A stretch of 64,000 bases of DNA from Streptomyces erythrochromogenes. Lineage in GTDB: Bacteria; Actinomycetota; Actinomycetes; Streptomycetales; Streptomycetaceae. The position numbers were made by a program, and so were the translations under genes. Positions within the stretch are counted from its first letter, which is position 1, and each line of letters starts with the position of its first letter. The stretch covers positions 1,054,001-1,118,000 of the forward strand of contig NZ_CP108036.1 in the NCBI RefSeq assembly GCF_036170895.1, read 5' to 3'. Positions 43,821-52,209 of this stretch are shown here, in pieces. The notes under the pieces were generated by a model. That model saw only the letters and a program-made list of their open reading frames with translations, was not told the DNA's origin and ran no database searches.

Positions 43821-45104
43821 GTGAGCACGACCAAGACTCCCACCGGCCGTCCTGCACCGGGGCTGCTCGGCACGTACCGGATGCTTCTGACTGCTCCCGG
43901 CGGCGGGCGCCTGGCGGCCGCGAGCGTGGCGTCGAAACTGCAGTACAACATGCTCGCCGTCAGCGCACTGCTCCTGCTCGCGCCCCGCTACTCCTACGCC
44001 GCCGCCGGCCTGGCCGTCAGCATCATGGTGGTGGCGAACGCGGCGAGCAGCCCATTGCGCGGCCGGCTCGCCGACCGCCACCGGGTACCCGTGGTGGTCA
44101 CCCTCTTCCTGATCGGCTATCTCACCGCCACGGCCGGCCTGATGGCGTCCGCGGCGCACCGGCTCCCCCTGTGGGTGGTGATGGCCTCGGTGGCTCTGCT
44201 CGGTCTGTGCTTTCCGCCGGTGAGCATCCTGATCCGCGGCTACTGGGTCGCTGCGGCGGGCGAACGGGCGCGCGCCTCGGTGAACTCCCTGGAATCCGCG
44301 CTCATCGACGTCACCCTCATGGCCGGGCCCGTCCTGGCGACCTGGCTGTCCACCAGCGCCTCGCCTGTCGCACCGTTCGTTGTGTCCAGTGTGTTGATGG
44401 CCGTAGCGGTCGTTCTGATGTGCACCGTGCGCGAGATCCCTCGCACGCCGGCTCCGACGGCGAGGGATTGGCGGGGGCCACTGCGGTCCAGACCGCTGCT
44501 GCGGGTACTGGCCGCCCTGTTCCTGTTCGGCGGCGCGCTGTCCGCGGTCGAAGTGGTGCTGCCGCTCTACGCCCAGCAGAACGATGCCGTCGGCTACAGC
44601 GGCTGGTTCCTCGCCGCCCTCTCGCTGGGCAGCATCGTGGGAGCCCTCATCCTCGGCACGCACTCCACCCCGCACCATTTCACGCCTCCCGCCCTGGTGG
44701 GCGTGTTCGCCGCGGGCACTCTGCTGCTCGCCTTCGCGATGACGGTCGGCCCGGTCCTGGTGCTGATCGTCTGTCCGCTCACCGGTGTGACGATCGGCTC
44801 AGCCTTCGCACGCCTGTACACGGTCGTCGGCACGACGGGGCCGGCCGGCAACGAGCACGAGACCCAGGGCTGGGCCACCAGTTGCACGACGGTCGGCTTC
44901 GCCCTCGGCGCGGCGGGCGGAGCCGTCATCGCGGACGCGCTGGGAGCGGCTGCGTTCGTGGTGGTGACCCCGGTGGCCGCCCTCGGTGCCGCGCTGCTCC
45001 TGCTCGGCGCCGCACGCTCCACCCCCACCCCCGCCCCGCCCACGCCGTCCGAGTCGCCTGCGACACGCCTGCCCGGACGCGGCGAAGGCGAGGAACTCAC
45101 GTAA
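43821..45104 (+). CDS. MFS transporter, probable product exporter
   Basis: A 427-residue, 12-helix major facilitator (helices such as LQYNMLAVSALLLLAPRYSY, WVVMASVALLGLCFPPVSIL, VLAALFLFGGALSAVEVVLP, LLAFAMTVGPVLVLIVCPLT). The loop after helix 2 has SSPLRGRLADRHRVPVV, the MFS motif A. GTG start overlaps nothing but follows closely. Last gene of the cluster in the same direction; most simply exports the product and may give self-protection. Confidence 0.88.
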   Translation: MSTTKTPTGRPAPGLLGTYRMLLTAPGGGRLAAASVASKLQYNMLAVSALLLLAPRYSYAAAGLAVSIMVVANAASSPLRGRLADRHRVPVVVTLFLIGYLTATAGLMASAAHRLPLWVVMASVALLGLCFPPVSILIRGYWVAAAGERARASVNSLESALIDVTLMAGPVLATWLSTSASPVAPFVVSSVLMAVAVVLMCTVREIPRTPAPTARDWRGPLRSRPLLRVLAALFLFGGALSAVEVVLPLYAQQNDAVGYSGWFLAALSLGSIVGALILGTHSTPHHFTPPALVGVFAAGTLLLAFAMTVGPVLVLIVCPLTGVTIGSAFARLYTVVGTTGPAGNEHETQGWATSCTTVGFALGAAGGAVIADALGAAAFVVVTPVAALGAALLLLGAARSTPTPAPPTPSESPATRLPGRGEGEELT

Positions 45105-45599
45105 CCACGCGGCTCCGTGCCGAGCTCTTGAAGCGCTGACCCCCAAGGCGCGTCAAGCGACGCAGAGATTCACCACGTCGCCCGATACCGGGGACCCGTC
45201 CTCTGTTCATCCGCCGGAGCGTGGCCGAAGTAGTTTGTTGAGTTCAAACAACGGCACAGCCGGCGGACCACCTGGGAACGGCTACGGGACCTCGTCCGAA
45301 CGAGGCGCCGCCCGACACGCGGACGCCGGAGCCCCCAGCAAACCGAGACGTCCCCACGGCCCGAATCTCGGGTAGGCGGCCGCCCTGGCATGTCGACCAC
45401 GGACGAATCTAACTACTCGTCAGTAGAGTCAGCAAAGGGTCAGCATTCGTCTGACCAGACCTGACCGTAGCCTGCTTCACAGGAGACTCGACCTCAAGAT
45501 CGAGAAGCACTTCCAGAGGCCTCGTCGACGTCCGACGGACCTCCGGGAGGGACGGCGTGGCCGCTGCACCAGGTCCCACCTTCAGGACATACGCGCAGT
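45105..45599. other. intergenic region at the right end of the island
   Basis: No gene recognised. It holds the tandem 11-mer pair at 45428-45449 and leads to the pirin-like repeat. No tRNA gene is seen. Confidence 0.5.
45428..45449. repeat. tandem 11-bp repeat, right outer arm-like site
   Basis: GTCAGCAAAGG (45428-45438) and GTCAGCATTCG (45439-45449), matching the pattern at 4460-4481 on the left end. Confidence 0.5.
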
Positions 45600-45788
45600 T
45601 CAGCGCACCCTTCCCCTAGCCTTCAGGCGAGTTGGGGGGAGTTCCGGAGCAGGGATCGGGGGGCCGTCGTAGCCCTTCACTTCGCCGTAGCGGGAGCCTT
45701 CCATCCAGTCCTTGCGGGCTTGTACGATCTCCTCGTTGCTCCGGCCGATCGAGTTCCAGAACAAAGCGCGGCATAGCAGCGTCTTCAC
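45600..45788 (-). pseudogene. pirin family C-terminal fragment (right end)
   Basis: A 62-codon minus-strand frame: FWNSIGRSNEEIVQAR, DWMEGSRYGEVKGYDG, then PAPELPPTRLKARGRVR and a stop. The last 17 residues are the normal C-terminus of Streptomyces pirins, so this copy keeps the native 3' end that the left fragment has lost. The start is artificial and the pirin body is absent. Confidence 0.6.
45646..45762. repeat. 117-bp direct repeat, right copy (att-like)
   Basis: Matches 4693-4809 at 115 of 117 positions. Same orientation, placed 98 bp before the second integrase remnant, as in the left end. Confidence 0.8.
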
Positions 45789-45816
45789 AGGTCAAGTGGG
45801 TCTCGGATCGCTGACG

Positions 45817-45838
45817 GTCAGCAAACCGTCAGCATCGG
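45817..45838. repeat. tandem 11-bp repeat, right inner arm-like site
   Basis: GTCAGCAAACC (45817-45827) and GTCAGCATCGG (45828-45838), 21 bp before the right integrase start. Same place as 4864-4885 at the left end. Confidence 0.5.
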
Positions 45839-45859
45839 CATCCGAGGGGTCCCAGGCCC

Positions 45860-46230
45860 ATGGCAGCCAAGGCACTCGCCCGGGGAATGGGCACTTTTTA
45901 CAAGGACTGCGAGCCCCCCGCATCCCGCTGGGCGACGTGTCCGCACTTCTACAAGGTCCGTTACAGGGGCCCGGGCGGCGAGCAGGTCGCGGAGTCGGGC
46001 TTCCTGACGCAAGACGAGGCCATCGATCGACTGACCAGTGTCTGCAAAGCAAAGAAGGCCGCCCGGCGAACCAGGACCACCCCCTCCTGGGCGTCAAGCC
46101 GCCTCAGTACGACCCCGAGCAAGCCGTCCTCCCGTCCGCTGCGCAGCTCCAGGCCCTGCGCGGTGCCGGGGACGACGTGTTCCGACTCATAGTGGAATTC
46201 ATGAGCGGCTGCGGCCTACCGATGAACGTC
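45860..46230 (+). pseudogene. tyrosine-type integrase remnant (right copy)
   Basis: The start MAAKALARGMGTFYKDCEPP and KVRYRGPGGEQVAESGFLTQ is homologous to the left copy. After AKKAA the SAM-like core-binding domain is deleted and the frame shifts; from about 46083 another frame gives GVKPPQYDPEQAVLPSAAQL then VFRLIVEFMSGCG, which is exactly the linker-to-box-I stretch missing from the left copy. Nothing is left of the catalytic domain after SGCGLP. Inactive. Confidence 0.75.
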
Positions 46231-46505
46231 CGGGCGCAGGCGGGGGGAGTGGAGCGCGGCCGGACCATACCGACCGTCTGAGGCCTACCTCCCCCGGTGG
46301 CGCTGCGGGCACCTGGCGGCCTGCCGCAGGGCACGGCCGCTGGAGCGCCTGGCCGTCTGCGGCGACCTGCGGCATTCCTCCTCGCCGACACCATCAAGCA
46401 AGTGAGCCGCGTCGCCGGATGCAGCGCGGGAGGTCCCGCTGTCTTCCGAGCCGCGACAGTCGGACGGTCTGGCCGGATCATGCGCCGCCGAGGCGGTGCG
46501 CGGCC
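46231..46505. other. spacer beyond the island
   Basis: No gene recognised between the integrase remnant and the stop of araD. Less than 300 bp, included as the island/chromosome transition. Confidence 0.4.
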
Positions 46506-47243
46506 TCAGATGCCCGGGGCGTGAGAGATGTTGCCGTAATAGGCGTCCGGTCCGTGCTTACGGGTGAAGTGCCGCTCCAGCAGATGCGTCGGTGGTTCGG
46601 GGGCGTCCCCGAGGCGGGACCCCAGCGCCAGCGTGTGCAGCGCCATCTCCGCCACGGCCTCGCAGACGATGGCGTTCTCCAGCGCTGCCTTCGCAGTGGT
46701 GCCCCAGGTGAAGGGGCCGTGTCGTGAGACGAGCGCTCCGGGGACCTCCTCGGCCCGACGGGGGTCGCCGTCGAGCCGGGCAATGATCACCTGTCCGGTG
46801 TTGTACTCGTAGTCCTGCGCGCACTGCTCGGCGGTGAGGTCCGCTGTCACGGGGACCGGCCCGTTGAAGGTGTCGGCGTGTGTCGTGCCGAGCACGGGGA
46901 TCGGGCGGCGCGCCTGGGCGAAGGCGACGGCGTGCGTCGAGTGTGTGTGGGTGACGCCGCCGATGGAGGGGAAGGCCCGGTAGAGGCACCGATGGGTTTC
47001 GGTGTCGGTGGACGGCCTGAGGTGTCCCTCGACGACCCGCCCGTCCTCCAGCGCCACCACCACCAGGTCCTCCTCGGTGAGGTCGGCATAGGAGACCCCG
47101 GACGGCTTGATGACGAAGACGCCGGCGTCTCGGTCCACTCCGCTGACGTTTCCCCAGGTGAGGGTGGCCAGACCGGCCTCCGGGATGCGCAGGTTGGCCG
47201 CGAGGACCTCGCGACGGAGGTCCTTGAGGATGGTCTCGCTCAC
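46506..47243 (-). CDS. araD: L-ribulose-5-phosphate 4-epimerase
   Basis: A 245-residue class II aldolase/epimerase family enzyme converting L-ribulose-5-phosphate to D-xylulose-5-phosphate. Zinc motif IGGVTHTHSTHAVAFAQ (His pair), PVLGTTHADTF and SRHGPFTWGTTAKAALENA. GTG at 47243 is used (VSETILKDLRREV) because family similarity begins there and GGTGAG lies upstream; the longer frame adds an unlikely basic leader. Divergent from the LacI-type regulator, with an operator between them. Third enzyme of the arabinose route encoded here. Confidence 0.92.
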   Translation of the reverse strand: MSETILKDLRREVLAANLRIPEAGLATLTWGNVSGVDRDAGVFVIKPSGVSYADLTEEDLVVVALEDGRVVEGHLRPSTDTETHRCLYRAFPSIGGVTHTHSTHAVAFAQARRPIPVLGTTHADTFNGPVPVTADLTAEQCAQDYEYNTGQVIIARLDGDPRRAEEVPGALVSRHGPFTWGTTAKAALENAIVCEAVAEMALHTLALGSRLGDAPEPPTHLLERHFTRKHGPDAYYGNISHAPGI

Positions 47244-47386
47244 TACGCTCTCACCGTCTCTCCGACATGTGCGGCGGCTTCTTGGGACCGGCGTCCGGCA
47301 GGCCCCGCAGTCGCGCATAAGTGGGCTGGACTGACCGGGGGCCGCAGCAGGCATCACGGCCGGCCTACCTCCGCCGCCCGATCAAA

Positions 47387-47402
47387 TTGTGAGCGCTAAC
47401 AA
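47387..47402. promoter_or_regulatory. LacI-type operator, araD/araR intergenic
   Basis: TTGTGAGCGCTAACAA, a near-perfect palindrome centred on AGCGCT with the central CG typical of LacI/GalR sites. Identical sequence at 55047-55062 and a reverse-oriented variant at 55160-55175. Confidence 0.88.
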
Positions 47403-47561
47403 GCAGCAATCTCAAGAGGTGCGAGAAGATTCCTGCCCACAACATGCGATCAACGCTGCATAATGTGAACGCCAACATCTATACCTGGTCGACAATCTTC
47501 CGGTCGGTCCGAGATGTGTGCGGGGCGCGGCTGGTTCGGTACTTTGAGGGAAGGCCGCTCG

Positions 47562-48638
47562 ATGAGGAAAGGAAGAGAGTTGACCCAGCTCCCAGACGTC
47601 TCGCGAGCGCCCACGATGACGGACGTCGCGCGGGTCGCCGGCGTGTCCCATCAGACCGTTTCACGGGTGCTCAGCGACCACCCGAACGTCAGCGCCAAGA
47701 CCCGGGCCGCGGTGACACAGGTCATCGAGCAGCTCGGGTACCGCCGTAACTCGGCAGCCCGGGCTCTGGCCACTCGCCGGACCCACACGCTGGGCGTCAT
47801 CGCAGTGAACACCACTCTGCACGGGCCCGCCAGCACCGTGGCGGGAGTTCACGAGGCGGCTCGGAACCGCGGCTATCTGACGTCCGCCGTCACGCTGCGG
47901 ACCGCCACGCAGACAGCCCTCGCCGAAGCCATGCAGCACCTCGCCGGGTGGGGCGTGGAGGGGATCGTCGCCGTCACTCCCCAACGAGACGCGGTGAGGG
48001 CCCTGGCGGCATTGGAAGCACCGTGCCCGGTGGTCACCGTGGAAGGCGGCCACACCCTGGACCTGCCAGGGGTGTCGCTGGACCAGAACCTCGGCGCTCG
48101 CATGATCACGGAACATCTTCTCGCGTCGGGCCACGCCACCGTGTGGCATGTCGCAGGCCCTCCCGACTGGCTCGAGAGCGAGGCCCGCACGCAGGGGTGG
48201 GAGGACGCCCTACGAGAGGCCGGCGCCGAGGTGCCACCCCTGCTGCGCGGCGACTGGAGTCCGTTGTCCGGATACCAGGCCGGCCAGCAGCTCGCGGGTC
48301 GGGTCCGGGCGTCACGAGGGCAGGGAGCGGGCCTCACCGCAGTGTTCGTCGCCAACGACCAGATGGCCCTCGGTGTGCTACGGGCCTTGCGGGAAGCGGG
48401 CCTGCGCACGCCGGAGGACGTGGCGGTCGCCGGCTTCGACGACATCCCGGAGGCGGAGTTCTTCCCACCCCCGCTGACGACGATCCGTCAGGACTTCGCC
48501 TCGATCGGCCGCGCCAGCATCGGGCTGCTCCTGGACCACATCGAAGGCCGGACCGACGAGTCGACGCACCTGGTGGTGGCGCCCGAGCTCATCGTGCGCG
48601 CCAGTACGGCCCGCAGGAGCTCTCCCCCCAGGGAATGA
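47562..48638 (+). CDS. LacI-family regulator of L-arabinose genes
   Basis: A 358-residue LacI/GalR repressor. HTH and hinge at residues ~19-70 (MTDVARVAGVSHQTVSRVLS, QLGYRRNSAARALAT), then a periplasmic-binding-like effector domain (HTLGVIAVNT, VEGIVAVTPQ, FVANDQMALGVLRALREAGL, GFDDIPEAEFFPPPLTTIRQ). ATG at 47562 is used; an in-frame TTG at 47580 with GGAAGAGAG before it is a credible alternative. The three matching operators make it the local arabinose repressor, equivalent in role to AraR, though that name usually denotes a GntR-LacI chimera in Bacillus. Confidence 0.9.
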   Translation: MRKGRELTQLPDVSRAPTMTDVARVAGVSHQTVSRVLSDHPNVSAKTRAAVTQVIEQLGYRRNSAARALATRRTHTLGVIAVNTTLHGPASTVAGVHEAARNRGYLTSAVTLRTATQTALAEAMQHLAGWGVEGIVAVTPQRDAVRALAALEAPCPVVTVEGGHTLDLPGVSLDQNLGARMITEHLLASGHATVWHVAGPPDWLESEARTQGWEDALREAGAEVPPLLRGDWSPLSGYQAGQQLAGRVRASRGQGAGLTAVFVANDQMALGVLRALREAGLRTPEDVAVAGFDDIPEAEFFPPPLTTIRQDFASIGRASIGLLLDHIEGRTDESTHLVVAPELIVRASTARRSSPPRE

Positions 48639-48860
48639 CCCCCACCGCCCAGGGATTGCCTCTCCCCGGGGGAGCCGGGCGGCCCGGGCCGACGTGCGGC
48701 CGGCACACTGGAACCACCGACGGCGTCGCCCGGGCCGGGTCCGCGCAACGCGGCGCATGCGCCCCGGGAATGGCGAAGCGGTCGGCGGAGGAGATCTTCG
48801 CGGCTCCGGGTGAGCAGATGACGGCCGCACCGACCCGCGAAACGGCCGGCGCCGCCCCTC

Positions 48861-49985
48861 TCAGACAGTGACCGTGGTGAAACTGTGGATCGTGGTGGAC
48901 CGGTACAGCTCACCCGGGCGCAGGAGGACCGTCGGGTACTCGGGGCGGTTCGGGGAGTCGGGGAAGTGCTGGGTTTCCAGCGCGACCCCCGCGTAGGCAC
49001 GGTACGAGCTACCTCCCTTGCCCGTGATGTCACCGGTCAGGCCTTGGGCGGTGTAGACCTGAATGCCCGGTTCCGTGGTGCGCACGTCCATGCGACGGCC
49101 GGATGCGGGGGCGTACAACACGGCGGCCTTGCGAGGACGGGCTCGCCGGGCGCCGTCGAGGACCCAGTTGTGGTCGAAGCCACTGCCGCCGAGGGCCAGT
49201 TGCTCATCCGTACGGGTCAGGATGTCAGAGAGCCGCCGGTGCCTGCGAAGGTCGAACGGGGTGCCGCTGACCGAGCGGTGAGGGCCGTCGGGGATCAGCT
49301 CGGCGTCGACGGGCGTGTAGAGGCGAGCCTCTATCTGGAGGTGGTGGGACAGGACGTTGCCGCGCCCCTCTCCTTCGAGGTTCCCGTGGGCGTGGTTGGT
49401 GAGGTTGACGATCGTCGGCGCGTCGGCGACCGCCTGGTACGCCAGGGTCAGGTTGTCATCCTGGTCCAGCGTGTAGGTGACGCGGACGTTCAGGGCACCG
49501 GGGAATCCCTGGTCGCCGTGGGGGCTGTGCAGGAACAGGCGGACACCGGTGCGGTGCGCGGAGTGGAAGGGTTCGCACCGCCACACGCACTGGTCGAACC
49601 CGTCGGGACCGCCGTGCAGCGTGTGCCCGTTCTCCTGGGTGGCGAGCCGGTAGGTGACGCCGTCGAGGACGAGACGGCCACGCGCAATGCGGTTGGCGTA
49701 ACGGCCCACCGTCGCGCCGAAGTAGCGTGCTGAGCCCTCGAAGGCGGCGGGGTCGCGGGCGGCGAGCACCACATCGGCAGTGTGGCCCCAGCGATCCGGC
49801 AGGATCAGGGAACGGAGGCGGGCGCCGCGCGTGTGGACCTCCGCGCGCGCCCGGCCGGGGAAGCCGAACCGCCACCTCTCCTCCGTTCCTTCATCGGCCA
49901 TGCGCAGGGGACGGCCCGTCCGCGGACAGGCGGCAGTCTGCCTGGGCTCAGAGGCCTGTTCGACAGGTTCGTATGCGTATTCCAT
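48861..49985 (-). CDS. aldose 1-epimerase (mutarotase)
   Basis: A 374-residue galactose-mutarotase-like protein interconverting sugar anomers. Motifs: YFGATVGRYANRIARGR, ENGHTLHGGPDGFDQCVW (catalytic His), NLTNHAHGNL, and GVALETQHFPDSPNRPEYPT with the catalytic Glu. Longer than most because of a ~35-residue N-terminal extension; a start at the internal ATG near 49905 is possible. Lies 104 bp after the last transporter gene, same strand, so likely in the importer operon and acting on incoming arabinose. Confidence 0.9.
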   Translation of the reverse strand: MEYAYEPVEQASEPRQTAACPRTGRPLRMADEGTEERWRFGFPGRARAEVHTRGARLRSLILPDRWGHTADVVLAARDPAAFEGSARYFGATVGRYANRIARGRLVLDGVTYRLATQENGHTLHGGPDGFDQCVWRCEPFHSAHRTGVRLFLHSPHGDQGFPGALNVRVTYTLDQDDNLTLAYQAVADAPTIVNLTNHAHGNLEGEGRGNVLSHHLQIEARLYTPVDAELIPDGPHRSVSGTPFDLRRHRRLSDILTRTDEQLALGGSGFDHNWVLDGARRARPRKAAVLYAPASGRRMDVRTTEPGIQVYTAQGLTGDITGKGGSSYRAYAGVALETQHFPDSPNRPEYPTVLLRPGELYRSTTIHSFTTVTV

Positions 49986-50089
49986 GGCGGTGTTCCCTGG
50001 AAGTCGGTCCATCGGAGGGCGTGCCGGGAGGCAAGCTGTGATCGCGGCACGCGAACGCGGTGGCACGGGATGGGCAGAGGGGCCGGGAG

Positions 50090-51112
50090 TCAGGCGGCGG
50101 CAGGGCGGCGTCCACTCATCAGCCGTTGCAGCACGATGAACACGAGCAGCAGGGCGCCGATGACGATCCGGGTCCACCACGAGCTGAGCGTGCCCTGGAA
50201 GTTGACGACCGTCTGGATCACGCCGAGGACGAGCACGCCGAGGGCGGTGCCAAGGACGAAGCCGGAACCTCCGGTCAGCAGCGTGCCGCCGATCACGGTG
50301 GCGGCGATCGCGTCGAGTTCCATGCCCATGGCGTGGAGGGCGTAGCCGGAGAGCATGTAGAAGGTCAGCAGCAGGCCGCCGAGTGCGGAGCACAGGCCGC
50401 TGACGGCATATACGGCGATCTTGGTGGAGCCCGCCGGAAGACCCATCAGGCGTGCGGAGGACTCATTGCCGCCCAGCGCGTACACGTTGCGGCCGAAGCG
50501 CGTGTGGTGCAGTACGACGAAGGCGATCACCAGCACGGCCAGGGCGATGACCACCGGGATCGAAACGAACAGTCCCCCCGGGCCATACAGCCGGGTCTGC
50601 GCGATTCCCGCCGTGGTGGGGTCGCTGATCGTGATGGATTCGGTGCTGATCGTGTAGCAGAGCCCGCGGGCGAGGAACATGCCGGCCAGGGTGACGATGA
50701 ACGGCTGGATCTCGAAGGTGTGGATGATCCAGCCCATGAGCGTCCCGCTCGCTGCTCCGACCAGCAGTACCAGTGGCATGACGGTGGCCAGGGGCCAGCC
50801 GTGTGACTCGACCAGCCAGGCGGTGAGCATGGTCGACAGGGCCACCATGGAGCCGACGGACAGATCGATGCCGCCGGTGAGGATGACGAAGGTTGCCCCG
50901 ACCGCGACGACCAGGAGGAATCCGTTGTCGATCAGCAGGTTCAGCACGACTTGCGCGGAGAGGAAGCCCTCGTAGCGGAGCGATCCGACGCTGAACATGA
51001 CGACCAGCAGGACGGCCGTGACGATCAGTGGGATACGGGTGCGGGTGCGCGGGGACACGGTCGCGAAGGGGCGGGTGAGCCCAGCGGCGGCGCTCGCGAT
51101 GCCGGTACTCAT
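50090..51112 (-). CDS. sugar ABC transporter permease (RbsC/YjfF type)
   Basis: A 340-residue permease with ~9-10 helices (LIVTAVLLVVMFSVGSLRYE, GGIDLSVGSMVALSTMLTAW, SSARLMGLPAGSTKIAVYAV). The VGATFVILTGGIDLSVG and GGNESSARLMG blocks are typical of monosaccharide-permease BPD_transp_2 proteins. Start overlaps the neighbouring permease gene by 4 bp. One of two permeases forming a heterodimer with 51109-52209. Confidence 0.92.
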   Translation of the reverse strand: MSTGIASAAAGLTRPFATVSPRTRTRIPLIVTAVLLVVMFSVGSLRYEGFLSAQVVLNLLIDNGFLLVVAVGATFVILTGGIDLSVGSMVALSTMLTAWLVESHGWPLATVMPLVLLVGAASGTLMGWIIHTFEIQPFIVTLAGMFLARGLCYTISTESITISDPTTAGIAQTRLYGPGGLFVSIPVVIALAVLVIAFVVLHHTRFGRNVYALGGNESSARLMGLPAGSTKIAVYAVSGLCSALGGLLLTFYMLSGYALHAMGMELDAIAATVIGGTLLTGGSGFVLGTALGVLVLGVIQTVVNFQGTLSSWWTRIVIGALLLVFIVLQRLMSGRRPAAA

Positions 51113-52209
51113 GCGCGTACCTCCTGCTGCTGCGGGGCGGCGCCCGCCGTGGTGTGGGATCGGGGAGTGGTTGTCCTGCGGCGGCGCAGGACCTTGGCCC
51201 GGAAGACCGGGGACTGCACGAGGCAGACGACGATGACGACGAAGGCCTTGAAGACGAGGGTGATCTCGGGTGGGACGCCGAGGGTGTAGACGGTGGTGGA
51301 CAGCGTCTGGATGATCAGGGCGCCCAGGACGGTGCCGCCGAGGGAGAAGCGTCCTCCGGTCAGGGCGGTGCCGCCGACGACGACGGCGAGGATCGCGTCG
51401 AGTTCGATCCACAGGCCGGCGTTGTTACCGTCGGCGCTGGAGACGTTGGAACTGATCATCAGCCCGGCGACGGCGGCGCACAGCGCGCTGAAGACGTAGA
51501 CCAGGGCGAGCAGACCGCCGGCGCGGATGCCGACCAGTCGGCTGGCGGCGGGGTTGCCGCCTACGGACTCGATCAGCATGCCGAGTGCGCTGCGACGGGT
51601 GATGAAGGCGGTGAGCGCGACGAGGGCGGTTGCCAAGAGGACGGCGAACGGGAAGGTCAGCCAGTAGCCGCCTCCGATCATCTTGTAGGGGCCGCTGGTC
51701 ACCGTGATGATCTGGCCGTCGGTGATCAGCTGGGCGACGCCGCGGCCCGCGACCATGAGGATCAAGGTGGCCACGATGGGCTGCACCCCCAGCCCGGACA
51801 CCAGGAAGCCGTTGGCGAGGCCCAGCACGAGGGCGACGCCGAGCGCGAGGGCGACGGCCGTGAGCATGGTGGCGACGCTGCCGGGATGTGCGGCGGTGGA
51901 GATGTGCCCACAGGCGAGGGCACCGGCGATGGCGACGGTGGAACCCACCGAGAGGTCGATGCCGCGGGTGGCGATGACGAGGGTCATGCCCAGCGCCACC
52001 AGGGTGAGGGGCGCGCCGAACTGGAGGATGTCGATGAGGCTGCCGTAGAGGTGGCCGTCGCGTACGCGGACGGAGAAGAAGTCGTGGTGGAACGCGAGGT
52101 TGCCGAGGAGCAGGGCGAACAGGATGAGGGTTGGCCACAGCAGGCGGTGGCCGGCCAGTCGTCTCCCGATTCCGCCGACCGCCTCGGACTTGGCAGGCTG
52201 GGGGGTCAT
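51109..52209 (-). CDS. sugar ABC transporter permease (RbsC/YtfT type)
   Basis: A 366-residue permease: ALGMTLVIATRGIDLSVGST, VQPIVATLILMVAGRGVAQL, GNPAASRLVGIRAGG, AVVVGGTALTGGRFSLGGT. Two RbsC-type permeases in a row is the YtfT-YjfF arrangement of galactofuranose/arabinose importers. Overlaps the ATPase stop (52206) and the next permease start by 4 bp. Confidence 0.92.
   Translation of the reverse strand: MTPQPAKSEAVGGIGRRLAGHRLLWPTLILFALLLGNLAFHHDFFSVRVRDGHLYGSLIDILQFGAPLTLVALGMTLVIATRGIDLSVGSTVAIAGALACGHISTAAHPGSVATMLTAVALALGVALVLGLANGFLVSGLGVQPIVATLILMVAGRGVAQLITDGQIITVTSGPYKMIGGGYWLTFPFAVLLATALVALTAFITRRSALGMLIESVGGNPAASRLVGIRAGGLLALVYVFSALCAAVAGLMISSNVSSADGNNAGLWIELDAILAVVVGGTALTGGRFSLGGTVLGALIIQTLSTTVYTLGVPPEITLVFKAFVVIVVCLVQSPVFRAKVLRRRRTTTPRSHTTAGAAPQQQEVRA

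Noticed and set aside
34067..45104. A toyocamycin/sangivamycin-type nucleoside cluster
   Set aside because: No PRPP/phosphoribosyl transferase, phosphoribosyl-deazapurine processing or nitrile hydratase gene is present in the run.
45105..45640. A tRNA gene as attachment site at the right end
   Set aside because: No cloverleaf-compatible sequence or TTCGA-type T-loop arrangement was found; the shared repeat lies in pirin-like coding sequence.
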